Below are positions 9,177 to 18,974 of a stretch of 64,000 bases of DNA, one piece after another. The position numbers and the translations under genes are program-made. The stretch's first letter is position 1, and each line of letters begins with the position of its first letter. Origin of the DNA: Cochleicola gelatinilyticus (lineage in GTDB: Bacteria > Bacteroidota > Bacteroidia > Flavobacteriales > Flavobacteriaceae); the NCBI RefSeq assembly GCF_001637325.1, contig NZ_LRXL01000053.1:124001-188000 (forward strand), read 5' to 3'. The notes under the pieces were generated by a model. It ran no database searches, was not told the DNA's origin, and saw only the letters and a list, made by a program, of their open reading frames with translations.

Positions 9177-10110
9177 AGGAGTCTTTATACCACTTAACTT
9201 GTTGCTGCAATCCCTCCTCAAGAGTTGTTTGAGGATTGTAATCTAATAATTCTCTTGCCTTATCGATATTTGCTTTTGTTCTCGACTGGTCGCCAGCTCG
9301 CGGTGGTTGTATTTCTTTTTTTATATGAGTCTCTAAAATTCCCTCAACAGTAGCAATTCCTTTCGCAGTAGTGCTCTCTTTTTCTGTTCCTAGGTTAAAT
9401 ATTTCGCCGTTACAAACATCCTCTTTCCCTATAACGCTCACCATCCCATCGATAATATCTCCAACATAAGTAAAGCTTCGAAGGTGTTTTTCACTCCCTT
9501 CAAATAAAGGAAAATGTGTGTTGTTTAACGCACAATCTATTAAACGTGTATATAATTTATCTGGGCGTTCACGTGGTCCATATACAGAAAAGAGTCGCAA
9601 TGACGTACCCTTCAATTTATTTTCACGAACTTTTGCTAACACTAATTGTTCGGCAGCCAATTTTGTAACTCCATACCAAGACGCGGGTTTAGGAGGCGTC
9701 GTTTCAGAATATGTAGCTTCTAATCCATAAATGGAAGAAGTGGCAATATTTACAAAATAAGGTTGCTTTTCGAAACTTTCTACAAATTCGATGAGTCTCT
9801 GGGTTCCGAGGAAATTATTACTAAAATAATTATCGAATGTAGAAGCGTCCGATATTCCAGGATGAGCTGCCAAATGAAATACAAAATCTAGGTGGCTCGG
9901 CATATGCTCCGCTAACTCATACGAATTGATATCAAGATCGATGATAGAAATCCCCTTATCTTTTAAGACACGAGCATTGCGATTCTTTAAATCAATATCG
10001 TAATAAGGGGAATAATTATCCACTCCTATTACTTCGTGTCCCATAGCATGTAAGCGTTCCGACAGGTGGGATCCTATGAAACCGGCGGCGCCTGTAACTA
10101 ATATTTTCAT
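9169..10110 (-). CDS. NAD-dependent sugar-nucleotide epimerase/dehydratase
   Basis: A 313-residue extended short-chain dehydrogenase. The Rossmann glycine motif GAAGFIGSH is at residues 7-15, the NAD-contacting HLAAHPGI at about 83-90, and the catalytic Ser/Tyr-Lys set (ATSSIYG, YGVTK) in the middle. Closest in pattern to UDP-glucose/UDP-glucuronate 4-epimerases, but the substrate cannot be read from the sequence. It lies divergently beside the glycosyltransferase cluster at 10.3-13.3 kb, so a role in making its sugar donor is plausible. A CAAATGTA (TACATTTG on the minus strand) -7 box lies at 10169-10176. Confidence 0.85.
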   Translation of the reverse strand: MKILVTGAAGFIGSHLSERLHAMGHEVIGVDNYSPYYDIDLKNRNARVLKDKGISIIDLDINSYELAEHMPSHLDFVFHLAAHPGISDASTFDNYFSNNFLGTQRLIEFVESFEKQPYFVNIATSSIYGLEATYSETTPPKPASWYGVTKLAAEQLVLAKVRENKLKGTSLRLFSVYGPRERPDKLYTRLIDCALNNTHFPLFEGSEKHLRSFTYVGDIIDGMVSVIGKEDVCNGEIFNLGTEKESTTAKGIATVEGILETHIKKEIQPPRAGDQSRTKANIDKARELLDYNPQTTLEEGLQQQVKWYKDSFM

Positions 10111-10246
10111 TGCAGCTACCTGATCGTGTCAGATATTTATTTTCAGATTCATTCTTATTTTGAAGCTTCAAATGTACGTAAATTGAATTGTTGCAGAATG
10201 GTTTCAGAAAAACTTCTTAAAAAACGAAACAACAGTTCGTGTAAGA

Positions 10247-10281
10247 TTGCATCTCTCTTCAGAATAAAAAAATTACTTTTG
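10247..10281 (+). promoter_or_regulatory. Promoter candidate for the glycosyltransferase cluster
   Basis: TACTTTTG (10274-10281) matches TAnnTTTG; a TTG lies at 10247-10249, 24 bases upstream, slightly longer than usual spacing. The first gene starts 20 bases downstream. Confidence 0.5.
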
Positions 10282-10301
10282 CACCCATAATCAGCACCTT
10301 T

Positions 10302-11012
10302 ATGTACGAGTTTACCATTATTGTTCCTGTCTATAATGAAGAAGAAAATCTGGAACGTGTCGAGACCGAATTACTTGCGTATACAAAAATTGCTCTTCGG
10401 AAGACTGCAATCCTTTTTGTAAATGATGGTTCGAAAGATAACAGTCAATCCCTTATTGAAGCCATTTGCCAACGAAATGATGCTTTCAATTACATCAACT
10501 TTAAAGAAAATCGTGGGTTAAGCGCTGCAATCAAAGCCGGATTCGACACAATTGAAACCGAATTAACTGGCTACATAGACAGCGATTTACAAACCGCTCC
10601 CGAAGATTTTAATTTGCTTTTAAAAGAAATTGGTCCATACGATCTTGTTACAGGGGTTCGGGCAAACCGAAAAGATTCGTTTGTAAAAAACATGTCTTCT
10701 ACAATTGCCAATGGGATTCGACGCGCATTTACACATGATGGAATGGACGATACTGGCTGTCCTCTCAAGGTGATTAAAACTGAGTATGCTAAGAAAATCC
10801 CCATGTTTAAAGGATTGCATCGGTTTTTACCTGCCATGATCTTATTGCAAAATGGTAAAGTGCTACAAGTTCCTGTTCAACATTTTCCAAGGGTTGCAGG
10901 AACGGCGAAATTCGGAGTATGGAATCGCTTATTGGGGCCGCTTATGGACTGCTTCGCCTACCTTTGGATGAAGAAAAAATACATCAACTACGAGATCGCG
11001 ACGAAAGGATGA
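10302..11012 (+). CDS. Family 2 glycosyltransferase (ArnC/DPM1-like)
   Basis: A 236-residue GT2 enzyme without C-terminal membrane segments. It opens with FTIIVPVYNEEENLERVE, has VNDGSKDNS as nucleotide-binding segment and YIDSDLQTAPED as the DxD-type metal/nucleotide-sugar site. Enzymes of this type transfer a sugar to a polyprenyl phosphate at the cytoplasmic face of the membrane. First gene of a three-gene coupled cluster: the next gene starts at the ATGA overlapping this stop codon. The lipid-linked product is probably used by the GT39 protein two genes downstream (inference). Confidence 0.88.
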   Translation: MYEFTIIVPVYNEEENLERVETELLAYTKIALRKTAILFVNDGSKDNSQSLIEAICQRNDAFNYINFKENRGLSAAIKAGFDTIETELTGYIDSDLQTAPEDFNLLLKEIGPYDLVTGVRANRKDSFVKNMSSTIANGIRRAFTHDGMDDTGCPLKVIKTEYAKKIPMFKGLHRFLPAMILLQNGKVLQVPVQHFPRVAGTAKFGVWNRLLGPLMDCFAYLWMKKKYINYEIATKG

Positions 11013-11641
11013 ACGACTGGATGATCTACGGCATTGGCTTTCTAGCGCAATTGCTTTTCTCAGGAAGGCTGATCGTGCAGTGGATTCTATCTGAAAAAAG
11101 CAAACGAGTTGTTACTCCTTCTCTCTTTTGGAAACTCAGTCTGTTCGCATCATTTTTATTATTTGTATACGGGTATTTGCGGGATGATTTTGCGATTATG
11201 CTCGGGCAGGCACTTACCTATTACATCTACATTCGAAATTTACAATTACAAGGTGAATGGAAAAAATCACCCAAATTATTACAAGGTTTTTTACTTCTAT
11301 TCCCCGTATTAATCGTTGTGTACGCATATAATAATGGCGAATACGATCTTGCAACGTTATTTAATACCGAAGCGATCCCTGTCTGGCTTATTTCACTTGG
11401 CATTGTGTCACAACTATTGTTCACCTTTAGGTTTATTTATCAATGGATGTATTCTGAAAAGGCAAAATCCTCAGAACTTCCTGTCGGATTCTGGCGCATG
11501 AGTGTGCTTGGTGCCTCTTTAATTTTAACCTATGCCATCTTTCGGAAAGATCCCGTATTATTCGTAGGTCATATAGCTGGATTGGTTATTTATGTAAGAA
11601 ACATTCTTATCTGGAAAAAACAACTGGCATCTCATGAGTAA
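11009..11641 (+). CDS. Lipid-A-disaccharide synthase N-terminal domain (LAB_N) membrane protein, duplicated
   Basis: A 210-residue membrane protein made of two copies of the LAB_N domain. Copy 1 (residues ~8-80) has GFLAQLLFSGRLIVQWI, a charged SEKS turn, FWKLSLFASFLLFVYG and YYIYIRNLQL; copy 2 (~130-203) repeats this as GIVSQLLFTFRFIYQWM, SEKAK, FWRMSVLGASLILTYA and LVIYVRNIL. Start chosen at ATG 11009 because it overlaps the upstream stop in an ATGA; the longer frame would intrude 90 bases into the glycosyltransferase. LAB_N proteins accompany lipid A or undecaprenyl-sugar glycosylation genes; exact activity unknown. Confidence 0.85.
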   Translation: MNDWMIYGIGFLAQLLFSGRLIVQWILSEKSKRVVTPSLFWKLSLFASFLLFVYGYLRDDFAIMLGQALTYYIYIRNLQLQGEWKKSPKLLQGFLLLFPVLIVVYAYNNGEYDLATLFNTEAIPVWLISLGIVSQLLFTFRFIYQWMYSEKAKSSELPVGFWRMSVLGASLILTYAIFRKDPVLFVGHIAGLVIYVRNILIWKKQLASHE

Positions 11642-13259
11642 GAACAACTACATCTTTTGGATAGTACTAACCTGCTTGGTTATTTTCTTTGTCAATCTGG
11701 ACGCTTTGTACGTAAATATCATGGAAGCACGAAACTTTAGTACTGCCCGTGAAATGCTTAACGACGGCAATTGGCTACTTACGACGCTTAATGGAGAACC
11801 ACGGTATCAAAAACCTCCATTACCTACTTGGCTTACCGCTTTATCGGGAGCGCTTTTCGGACTTAAAAGTCTTACCGCACTTCGTCTTCCAGCAGCACTT
11901 GTTACGGTTTTATTGGTGATATACACCTACTTTCTTTCAGAAAAAGTAACAGGCAATAAACGATACGCTTTTATAAGTTCTTTAATTCTGTCGACCTCTT
12001 TTTACATTATTTTTTCCGGAAGAAACGGACAATGGGATATATTCACCCATGGCTTTATGATGGTAGCGATCTATTCGCTGTATCGATTTTTTACGCAAGA
12101 AAAACACCTGTATCAACATGTTTTAATTGCCGCCTTCTTTTTTGGATGTTCGTTTATGAGCAAAGGTCCTGTTTCACTATATGCCCTACTTCTTCCCTTT
12201 CTAATAGCTTTTGGAATTGTCTATAGATACAAGAACTTAAGACCCCGCATTCTGCCATTAGTGGTGTTTTTGGTTGTCGGACTGGCACTTTCGGGATGGT
12301 GGCATTATTACACCTATCTACACGATACGGCAGCCGTTACAGAAATCACTGAAAAAGAAACCAGCAATTGGACTGGCTATAATGTACGTCCCTTTTATTA
12401 CTACTGGAGTTTCTTTACACAAAGTGGCGTATGGACCATCGTTGCCTTTATTGGGCTATTGTACCCCTATCTAAAAGACCGTGTTTTTAATAAAAAAGCC
12501 TATTTATTTACATTTTTATGGACAGTTCTTTCCGTAGTATTACTATCGATCATTCCTGAAAAAAAATCACGATATCTGTTGCCAGTATTAATTCCATTGG
12601 CGTTAAATAGTGGATTTTATATTGAATATTTATTCCGAAGATTTTCTGAATTAAAAGACAAAAGGGAGACGTTTCCTGTATATTTTAATTTTACTCTTAT
12701 TGCCAGTATAGGAATCTTTTTTCCAATTGGCGGATATTTTTTTCTGAAGGATTCTCTTGCCGGAAAATGGATCTGGTTTATTTTACTTTCAATAGCTTTA
12801 GTAAGTATTAGTTTTTTATTACTTCGGAATCTGTATCGGAAAAACTTTCCTCCGGTTTTTTATTTAACGATTGCTTTTATTGCTTCGGTAATTTGCTTCG
12901 GAATGCCTATGGCAAAATCACTTACGGTAAATCCAGATTACAAATCGTATTCAGAATTAGCAAAATGGGAGCAGCAAGCAAAACTGAAGGTGTATGAGTT
13001 TAGTTATTTCACACCAGAATTAATTTGGGATTATGGTGATACTATCGAAATTCTTTCAGATGGAAACGAAACCACAATTCCTTCAGAGAAAAGTTTCGGA
13101 GTACTGGTAGATGCTGAAAACAAGGAGCGATTTCAGAAAACATTTAAAAACTTTTCCGTAGAAAAAATAGAACGCTACGATATGAACCCGAAAGGAAAAG
13201 ACGACCGTTCTCATAAAACACGACTGTATCGGGATTTATATGTAGTTACGAGGCGTTAA
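11634..13259 (+). CDS. Family 39 membrane glycosyltransferase (ArnT/PMT-like)
   Basis: A 541-residue polytopic protein. The N-terminal periplasmic loop (about residues 25-65) has the family pattern: acidic VNIMEAREF-like segment (here MEARNFSTA), GNWLLTTLNGEPRYQKPPL and then a helix. About 11-12 hydrophobic segments follow, then a soluble C-terminal tail (about 430-541). Such enzymes move a sugar from a polyprenyl-phosphate donor to lipid A or another acceptor in the periplasm. It overlaps the LAB_N gene by eight bases, so the three genes appear translationally coupled. Acceptor and sugar unknown. Confidence 0.85.
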   Translation: MSKNNYIFWIVLTCLVIFFVNLDALYVNIMEARNFSTAREMLNDGNWLLTTLNGEPRYQKPPLPTWLTALSGALFGLKSLTALRLPAALVTVLLVIYTYFLSEKVTGNKRYAFISSLILSTSFYIIFSGRNGQWDIFTHGFMMVAIYSLYRFFTQEKHLYQHVLIAAFFFGCSFMSKGPVSLYALLLPFLIAFGIVYRYKNLRPRILPLVVFLVVGLALSGWWHYYTYLHDTAAVTEITEKETSNWTGYNVRPFYYYWSFFTQSGVWTIVAFIGLLYPYLKDRVFNKKAYLFTFLWTVLSVVLLSIIPEKKSRYLLPVLIPLALNSGFYIEYLFRRFSELKDKRETFPVYFNFTLIASIGIFFPIGGYFFLKDSLAGKWIWFILLSIALVSISFLLLRNLYRKNFPPVFYLTIAFIASVICFGMPMAKSLTVNPDYKSYSELAKWEQQAKLKVYEFSYFTPELIWDYGDTIEILSDGNETTIPSEKSFGVLVDAENKERFQKTFKNFSVEKIERYDMNPKGKDDRSHKTRLYRDLYVVTRR

Positions 13260-13406
13260 GCAGTAGATTTTATATGAACCTATTCTTGTAAGTTGTGAAA
13301 AGAAAGTAAAAACAAATACTTCAACAAGAATTGTGTGAGTACATCATGTAAAATCATCTTTCAACACACTAACAACCCTCTCTATTATCAACTATAAAAT
13401 CCGAAG

Positions 13407-13991
13407 TCAGGCTGATTCTGTCGAAGCCCCAAGCCACTTTAATCGAGCCCATCGCTGTAAAAGATAAGCACCCCGCCCAATTAGAGCACCAAAAAACATT
13501 CCCGTAATAATATCCAACGGATAGTGTACTCCCAGATAAATTCGGCTATATGCCGTCATGACTGCCCAAATAAGCAATAAAAAAGGAAGGTAATAATAAT
13601 GTTTTTTTAATAACAAGCCGAGAAAAACTGCTGCTGCCATTGAACTAGCTGCATGGGCAGAAAAATACCCAAACCTACCACATCCATCTGCCACAAATCG
13701 CATCGAAGGTTTTAAGGCGGCAACTTGGCATGGTCTCGGCCGTTTAATTCCGTATTTAAAAAGATTTGCTAATTGATCGGTAGCCGTGATCATAAGGGCA
13801 GCAGTTACTACAATTATAAGCGTGGCTTTCCAACCAAAGTTTCTATAAATAAGATACAACAAGATGGCATACAACGGAATAGACGACCATTTTTCGGTCA
13901 CAAAAAGCCAGAAACTGTCCCAAGAGGCAGTTCCTAATCCGTTGAGAAATTGAAATAACTCTGTATCATATTTCAGTAGTTCTTCAATCAT
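13407..13991 (-). CDS. PAP2-family membrane phosphatase
   Basis: A 194-residue membrane phosphatase. The three PAP2 motifs are visible: KYGIKRPRP (motif 1), SAHAASSMA (motif 2, in place of the commoner PSGH) and YSRIYLGVHYPLDI (motif 3, with catalytic His). About five or six membrane helices. Family members dephosphorylate undecaprenyl pyrophosphate, phosphatidylglycerol phosphate or lipid A. It overlaps the 76-residue upstream gene by eight bases, so the pair is cotranscribed. Confidence 0.88.
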   Translation of the reverse strand: MIEELLKYDTELFQFLNGLGTASWDSFWLFVTEKWSSIPLYAILLYLIYRNFGWKATLIIVVTAALMITATDQLANLFKYGIKRPRPCQVAALKPSMRFVADGCGRFGYFSAHAASSMAAAVFLGLLLKKHYYYLPFLLLIWAVMTAYSRIYLGVHYPLDIITGMFFGALIGRGAYLLQRWARLKWLGASTESA

Positions 13992-14214
13992 CTTCGTAAC
14001 GTGCTATTTCCCGATCGTAAAAGGCTGTGGCTTCGTTGATATAATTTTCTGTTTCAGCCTCAAGTTCTTTCTGATCGTGTTGATCGAACTCTTCTAGCCA
14101 TTCCACCTCATCGTTTTCTAGGTTGATGATAAAACGAGGAAACTCTGTATGAACAATAAAGATCGCCGTTGGGAAATCACTATTATCACCTAAAAGATAT
14201 TTTGGAAAATCCAT
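13984..14214 (-). CDS. Small acidic conserved protein
   Basis: A 76-residue soluble, strongly acidic protein (VEWLEEFDQHDQKELEAETE). I recognise no domain. It has good coding character and overlaps the start of the PAP2 phosphatase gene by eight bases, so translational coupling is likely. Function unknown. Confidence 0.65.
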   Translation of the reverse strand: MDFPKYLLGDNSDFPTAIFIVHTEFPRFIINLENDEVEWLEEFDQHDQKELEAETENYINEATAFYDREIARYEDD

Positions 14215-14261
14215 GTAGTTGTATCTAGTTTTAAAATTAAAAAGCTGTTACTTACTTTAAT

Positions 14262-15641
14262 TTAGTTATTTGTTTGACCAATCAATTTCTTGGAAAGATA
14301 GTTAAATCTTATAAAAAGGAGTACTGCCGAAGCGGTCAATCCAGCAAGAAGTCCGATCCAAATTCCAGCACTCGTATAATTAGTGTGCATGCTCAAATAA
14401 TAGGAAATTGGAAATCCGATCAACCAATATGCGATAAATGTTATAATTGTTGGAATTTTCACATCCTGCATGCCTCGAAGTGCTCCCAACACTACCACCT
14501 GAAGAGTATCTGATATCTGAAAAACTGCAGCAATTAATAATAATTTTGCCGCGATAGAAACCACTTCAAAATTATCTTGAAACTCTAAGGCATTATCGTA
14601 ATCCAAATATAATTTTGGAAGCATTTGATTAAAAAGTAAAAAGAAAATAGCAAAAACAACGGCCAGTATAGTTGACAGTAAAAATATTGAGAATGCAATT
14701 CGTCGTAATTCAATAAATCGTTTTAGACCTTTCTGATTTCCAACCCGAATCATTGCTGCTACACTAAAGCCCATCGCCACCATGAATGTCATTGAAGATA
14801 GGTTTAACGCAATTTGATTGGCTGCTTGTGGATTCTTACCCAATATTCCCGACAACCAAATAGCCGAAGTAAAAATAGCGACTTCAAAAAACATTTGCAT
14901 CGCAGAAGGAAACCCAAGATTCATTAACTTTTTAAGCATCGATTTAGTAAGATCGAAGAACTTAATATGAAGCACAAAGGGTCTTGATTTATGATGTTGA
15001 GATAACATATACCACAAATAAGCTACCATAATTACACGCGAGGCTAATGTCCCTATAGCAGCTCCCACGAGTCCTAATTCGGGAGCACCAAATTTTCCGA
15101 AGATAAACATATAATTAAGCACCACATTCACCACATTGGCGGCGATTGTTGCATACATGGGATACCGTGTCATCGACAAACCGTCACTAAATTGCTTAAA
15201 CGCTTGAAAAATAATAAGCGGAAGCAACGAAATTGTTACCAAGTTAAGATATGGCATCGCAAGATCGACCACCTCGGGCGGCTGGCTCATGTGATACATC
15301 AAGGGTTTCGCCACAAATACAATAAACACCAATAAAATTCCTAAAACAGTACAAAGAAAAAGTCCGTGTTTAAAGGCAGATTTACCCGAGTCAAAATTTT
15401 GTTCTCCGTCTGCCTCTGCTACTAATGGGGTAATCGCGGTTGAAAATCCAATCCCGATCGACATGGCAATAAACATGAAGCTATTTCCTAGAGATACCGC
15501 AGCAAGTTCTGCTGTTCCTAATTGCCCCACCATAATATTATCGACCAAAGCAACTAACGTATGACCTAACATCCCTAATATTACAGGAGTTGCCAACGAT
15601 AGGTTGTACTTAAATTCTTTAGTGTAGGCGGATAAATTCAA
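14262..15641 (-). CDS. MATE-family multidrug/Na+ antiporter
   Basis: A 459-residue polytopic protein with about twelve membrane segments in two homologous halves. The N-terminal half has LATPVILGMLGHTLVALVDN and MVGQLGTAELAAVSLGNS, typical of the NorM/DinF-like MATE fold; the second half starts near LMNLGFPSAMQMFFE. MATE proteins export cationic drugs or metabolites using Na+ or H+ gradients. Substrate not determinable. A TATCTTTG -7 box (minus strand) lies at 15658-15665. Confidence 0.92.
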   Translation of the reverse strand: MNLSAYTKEFKYNLSLATPVILGMLGHTLVALVDNIMVGQLGTAELAAVSLGNSFMFIAMSIGIGFSTAITPLVAEADGEQNFDSGKSAFKHGLFLCTVLGILLVFIVFVAKPLMYHMSQPPEVVDLAMPYLNLVTISLLPLIIFQAFKQFSDGLSMTRYPMYATIAANVVNVVLNYMFIFGKFGAPELGLVGAAIGTLASRVIMVAYLWYMLSQHHKSRPFVLHIKFFDLTKSMLKKLMNLGFPSAMQMFFEVAIFTSAIWLSGILGKNPQAANQIALNLSSMTFMVAMGFSVAAMIRVGNQKGLKRFIELRRIAFSIFLLSTILAVVFAIFFLLFNQMLPKLYLDYDNALEFQDNFEVVSIAAKLLLIAAVFQISDTLQVVVLGALRGMQDVKIPTIITFIAYWLIGFPISYYLSMHTNYTSAGIWIGLLAGLTASAVLLFIRFNYLSKKLIGQTNN

Positions 15642-15708
15642 AAAAACTAATTTTGGGCAAAGATAGGTCTGTCCTTTTTAATTTATCTTCGTATTCAAAT
15701 AAAATATT

Positions 15709-17544
15709 TTGCCACGTCCACAATTAAAATCCATTACCGAATCTGATAAAACAAGTGTAAAAGATTCGTTTAAAGCACTTCGTTCGATCCCCCGTTTTTT
15801 TAAAGAAATTTGGAGGGCAAGTCCGAAATTATTTTTAGCCAATACGCTTTGCCGCTTATTAAATGCCTTTACACCTGTAATTATTCTTTGGGTGGGAAAA
15901 CTTATTATCGATGAGATATTGCTTCAGATCTCTCTAGAAGACCAGGATTTTTCACTATTATGGACCTATGTTCTCATCGAATTTGGCATGGCTGTACTCT
16001 CGGATGTATTGGGAAGAATCATCAATCTAACCGATGGCCTGCTTGGGGATCTGTACTCGAATGCATCTTCAGAAAAAATTATTCGTAAAACCAACGAGTT
16101 GACCATGTCTCAGTTAGAGGATCCCGAATTCTACGACAAACTGGAACGAGCGCGTACCCAAACCAGCAGCCGAGTAAATTTAATGAGTAATGCCCTTACC
16201 CAAGCCGAAACAATTATTTCGATGGTTTCGTTAATTGTAGGACTTATCTATTTTGAACCCATCTTAATCGTCATTCTTATCTTTAGTATTATTCCCTCCT
16301 TTATTAATGAAATTAAATTTAGTTCGCACCGCTATTCTTTGGCACGAAGCTGGACGAGCGAACGACGGGAACTGGACTATCTCCGCTACATTGGAGCGAA
16401 CAACCAGACTGCGAAGGAAATCAAGTTGTTTGGACTTACCGATTTTATTGCGAAACGATTCGGGAAACTATCGGAAGACTATTACCACCTAAACAAAAAA
16501 CTCTCGGTACGACAATCCATCTATGGTTCCCTGTTTAATATTCTAGGGACAATTTCATATTATGGCGCTTATGTATTTATAATTTATAGAGTGCTAACGG
16601 GTGTAATTAGCGTAGGGGAACTTACCTTCTTATCAGGATCTTTCAACCGTCTTCGGAATAATCTTCAAGGCTTTTTTACCCGATTTACCCGTATTTCTGA
16701 AAGTGCCCTATACCTACAGGATTATTTCGATTTTATAGACATCGCTGTTTCTGAAGCAAAGTCAGAATACACACCCATACCCGAAAAGATTCAAGTAGGT
16801 TTCGAATTTGTAAATGTACATTTCGCCTATCCAGGAAGCGAAGAAACCGTTTTAAAAGGAATCGATTTTAAACTGAAAGCGGGAGAAAAAATGGCATTTG
16901 TAGGTCAGAACGGCGCTGGAAAAACAACTTTAATAAAACTTATTCTAAGATTTTACGAACCTACCGAAGGAACTATCTTGCTCGATGGAATTAACATTAC
17001 CGATTTCGACGTAGAAGCTTATCGACAACGATTTGGCGTGATCTTTCAAGACTTTTTTAAATACGAATTCAGCCTTCGCGAGAATATTGCAGTAGGGAAT
17101 ATCGCTGAAGTACAAAACGACGAAATGATTACGTATGCCGCATCTAAAAGTCTTGCCGACGAAGTAATTAATATCATGCAGGACGGAATTGAACAACAAT
17201 TGGGAAGACGTTTTGCAAAAGGACAAGAGTTAAGTGGTGGACAATGGCAGAAGGTAGCTCTTGCTAGGGCCTATATGAAAGATGCTGACATTATGATACT
17301 CGACGAACCTACCTCAGCATTAGATGCTCAAGCAGAATACGATGTTTTTGAACGTTTTATAGGCTTAACCGATCAAAAGACCAGCATTATAATTTCACAC
17401 CGCTTTAGTACCGTACGTATGGCAGACCGAATTCTCGTCTTAGAGCATGGTAAAGTACTCGAACTTGGAACACACGAACAACTAATGGAAACCCCTAAGC
17501 TCTATGCAAAATTATTTGAATTGCAAGCCGCCGGATATCAATAG
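15709..17544 (+). CDS. ABC exporter, fused membrane and ATPase domains
   Basis: A 611-residue half-transporter with an N-terminal six-helix membrane domain (about 30-320) and a C-terminal ATPase (about 355-605). ATPase motifs: Walker A GQNGAGKTT, signature LSGGQWQKVALARA, Walker B IMILDEPTSALD and switch His in IISHRFST. The start is TTG at 15709: the frame is closed by TAA nine bases upstream and no ATG precedes the conserved region. Exporters of this kind move lipids, peptides or drugs; substrate unknown. It is divergent from the MATE gene. Confidence 0.9.
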   Translation: MPRPQLKSITESDKTSVKDSFKALRSIPRFFKEIWRASPKLFLANTLCRLLNAFTPVIILWVGKLIIDEILLQISLEDQDFSLLWTYVLIEFGMAVLSDVLGRIINLTDGLLGDLYSNASSEKIIRKTNELTMSQLEDPEFYDKLERARTQTSSRVNLMSNALTQAETIISMVSLIVGLIYFEPILIVILIFSIIPSFINEIKFSSHRYSLARSWTSERRELDYLRYIGANNQTAKEIKLFGLTDFIAKRFGKLSEDYYHLNKKLSVRQSIYGSLFNILGTISYYGAYVFIIYRVLTGVISVGELTFLSGSFNRLRNNLQGFFTRFTRISESALYLQDYFDFIDIAVSEAKSEYTPIPEKIQVGFEFVNVHFAYPGSEETVLKGIDFKLKAGEKMAFVGQNGAGKTTLIKLILRFYEPTEGTILLDGINITDFDVEAYRQRFGVIFQDFFKYEFSLRENIAVGNIAEVQNDEMITYAASKSLADEVINIMQDGIEQQLGRRFAKGQELSGGQWQKVALARAYMKDADIMILDEPTSALDAQAEYDVFERFIGLTDQKTSIIISHRFSTVRMADRILVLEHGKVLELGTHEQLMETPKLYAKLFELQAAGYQ

Positions 17545-17646
17545 ATTTATTTAATTTTATAAAATACGCTGCCTGTATTTAATTATTGTTAACATAGAAC
17601 ACAGATGCTTTCAACACAAATTATTTTTAACTATTAAACATACCGT

Positions 17647-18102
17647 ATGCAATCGAAAGCGACCACTCCAGAACAGTATATTAAAGAACTTCCGGAAGAC
17701 CGAAAAGAAGTAATTACCAAACTCCGAAAACAACTGCTTGATAATTTACCGAAAGGCTTCGAAGAACAAATGTGTTATGGCATGCTTGGATATGTGGTTC
17801 CTCATTCTTTATATCCCGATGGATATCATTGTGATCCAGAGCAAGCACTCCCGTTTATAAACTTGGCTTCACAGAAAAATCATGTTGCCGTGTACCATTC
17901 CGGTATATATAGTGACCCCGATTTAATGCAATGGTTTGTGAATGAATACCCAAAATATGTAAAGACCAAACTCGATATGGGAAAAAGCTGTATTCGTTTT
18001 AAAAACATGAAAAATATTCCTTTTGAACTCATTGGTGAATTAGCCGCTAAAATGACTCCAAAAGAATGGATTGATCGCTACGAGGCGGTAGTAAAAAGAT
18101 AA
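17647..18102 (+). CDS. DUF1801 domain protein
   Basis: A 151-residue soluble protein of the DUF1801 (YdhG-like) family: TTPEQYIKELPEDRKEVI at the start, FEEQMCYGMLGYVVP in the middle and a KSCIRFKNM...IPFELIGELA end. The fold is related to frataxin-like/iron-binding YdhG proteins, but no enzymatic activity is established. Monocistronic in appearance. Confidence 0.85.
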   Translation: MQSKATTPEQYIKELPEDRKEVITKLRKQLLDNLPKGFEEQMCYGMLGYVVPHSLYPDGYHCDPEQALPFINLASQKNHVAVYHSGIYSDPDLMQWFVNEYPKYVKTKLDMGKSCIRFKNMKNIPFELIGELAAKMTPKEWIDRYEAVVKR

Positions 18103-18152
18103 GATATTTCTTAATTTTCACGCTTAAATAAAGTCCTATCACTACTCCTAAT

Positions 18153-18968
18153 GTGCTTACACATTTTTTAGCTATTCCCGAATTAGATCTTACTTCGGAA
18201 GGATTTCGGTATGCTACATTTTACACTTCTGAAAAAACTATTGCTTCGGAAGGTTTTGAATTCCCACGGAAGCGAATGGTAGGTAAACAAGCCGAATATT
18301 GTTTCGAGCACTATCTGAAACATCATCCTAGCTATGAATTGTTGGCTGCCAATATTCAAATTCAAGGGGCTACTGAAACCATTGGCGAACTAGATTATAT
18401 TATTAAAAATCGAATTTCAGATAAGCTCATACACATAGAACTTGCTTGCAAATTTTATTTGTTCGACCCTAATTTAAATACCGCTAATACAGCTTCAGAA
18501 GTGGGAAAAACAGCTTCTTGGATTGGTCCCAATAGAAAAGACACACTTTCAGAAAAGCTTAGCAAACTTTCAGAAAAACAATTTCCGCTTCTTTATAAAG
18601 CCGAAACACTTTCTGTTTTAGAAAAAATGGGGGTTTCCACTCAAAGTATGGATCAACAAGTTTGTTTAAAGGCAATGTTATTTTTTCCGAAGCAATTTAA
18701 TGCACAAGACCTTCTAAAGGAATACCAACAAAATATTGAAGGGTATTATATTTCTTTTACTGAATTTTTAAAGGAAATTAATAATGAAGCAACCTATGCC
18801 ATTCCCGATAAAAAAGAGTGGCTTCTACCTGTTGAAGAATTAGAAAAATGGCATTTCTTTTCAGAAATAAGTACGTGGGTCGAGGTGCAACTCAACAAAA
18901 AAAAATCACCGCTTCTTTATAAAAAAAGCGGTGAACATATTGAGAAATTCTTTGTGGTTTGGTGGTAG
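18153..18968 (+). CDS. DUF1853 family protein (PD-(D/E)XK-like)
   Basis: A 271-residue protein matching DUF1853: GKQAEYCFEHYL, IGELDYI, HIELACKFYL and WIGPNRKDTLSEKL are the conserved blocks. The E...ELD...ELACK arrangement resembles a PD-(D/E)XK nuclease-like core, which is the basis for a possible nucleic-acid role (inference). The start is GTG at 18153; the in-frame stop lies 24 bases further upstream and no ATG is available. Its 3' end contains a hairpin (18906-18934) that looks like the terminator of the opposing operon. Confidence 0.8.
   Translation: MLTHFLAIPELDLTSEGFRYATFYTSEKTIASEGFEFPRKRMVGKQAEYCFEHYLKHHPSYELLAANIQIQGATETIGELDYIIKNRISDKLIHIELACKFYLFDPNLNTANTASEVGKTASWIGPNRKDTLSEKLSKLSEKQFPLLYKAETLSVLEKMGVSTQSMDQQVCLKAMLFFPKQFNAQDLLKEYQQNIEGYYISFTEFLKEINNEATYAIPDKKEWLLPVEELEKWHFFSEISTWVEVQLNKKKSPLLYKKSGEHIEKFFVVWW
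18897..18934 (-). terminator. Terminator of the minus-strand operon, inside the DUF1853 gene
   Basis: Perfect nine-base-pair stem TCACCGCTT/AAGCGGTGA (18906-18914 with 18926-18934). Read on the minus strand it is followed by nine T (complement of the A-run 18897-18905). It lies 41 bases downstream of the M28 peptidase stop but within the last 25 codons of the convergent DUF1853 gene. Confidence 0.8.
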
Positions 18969-18974
18969 GTAACG

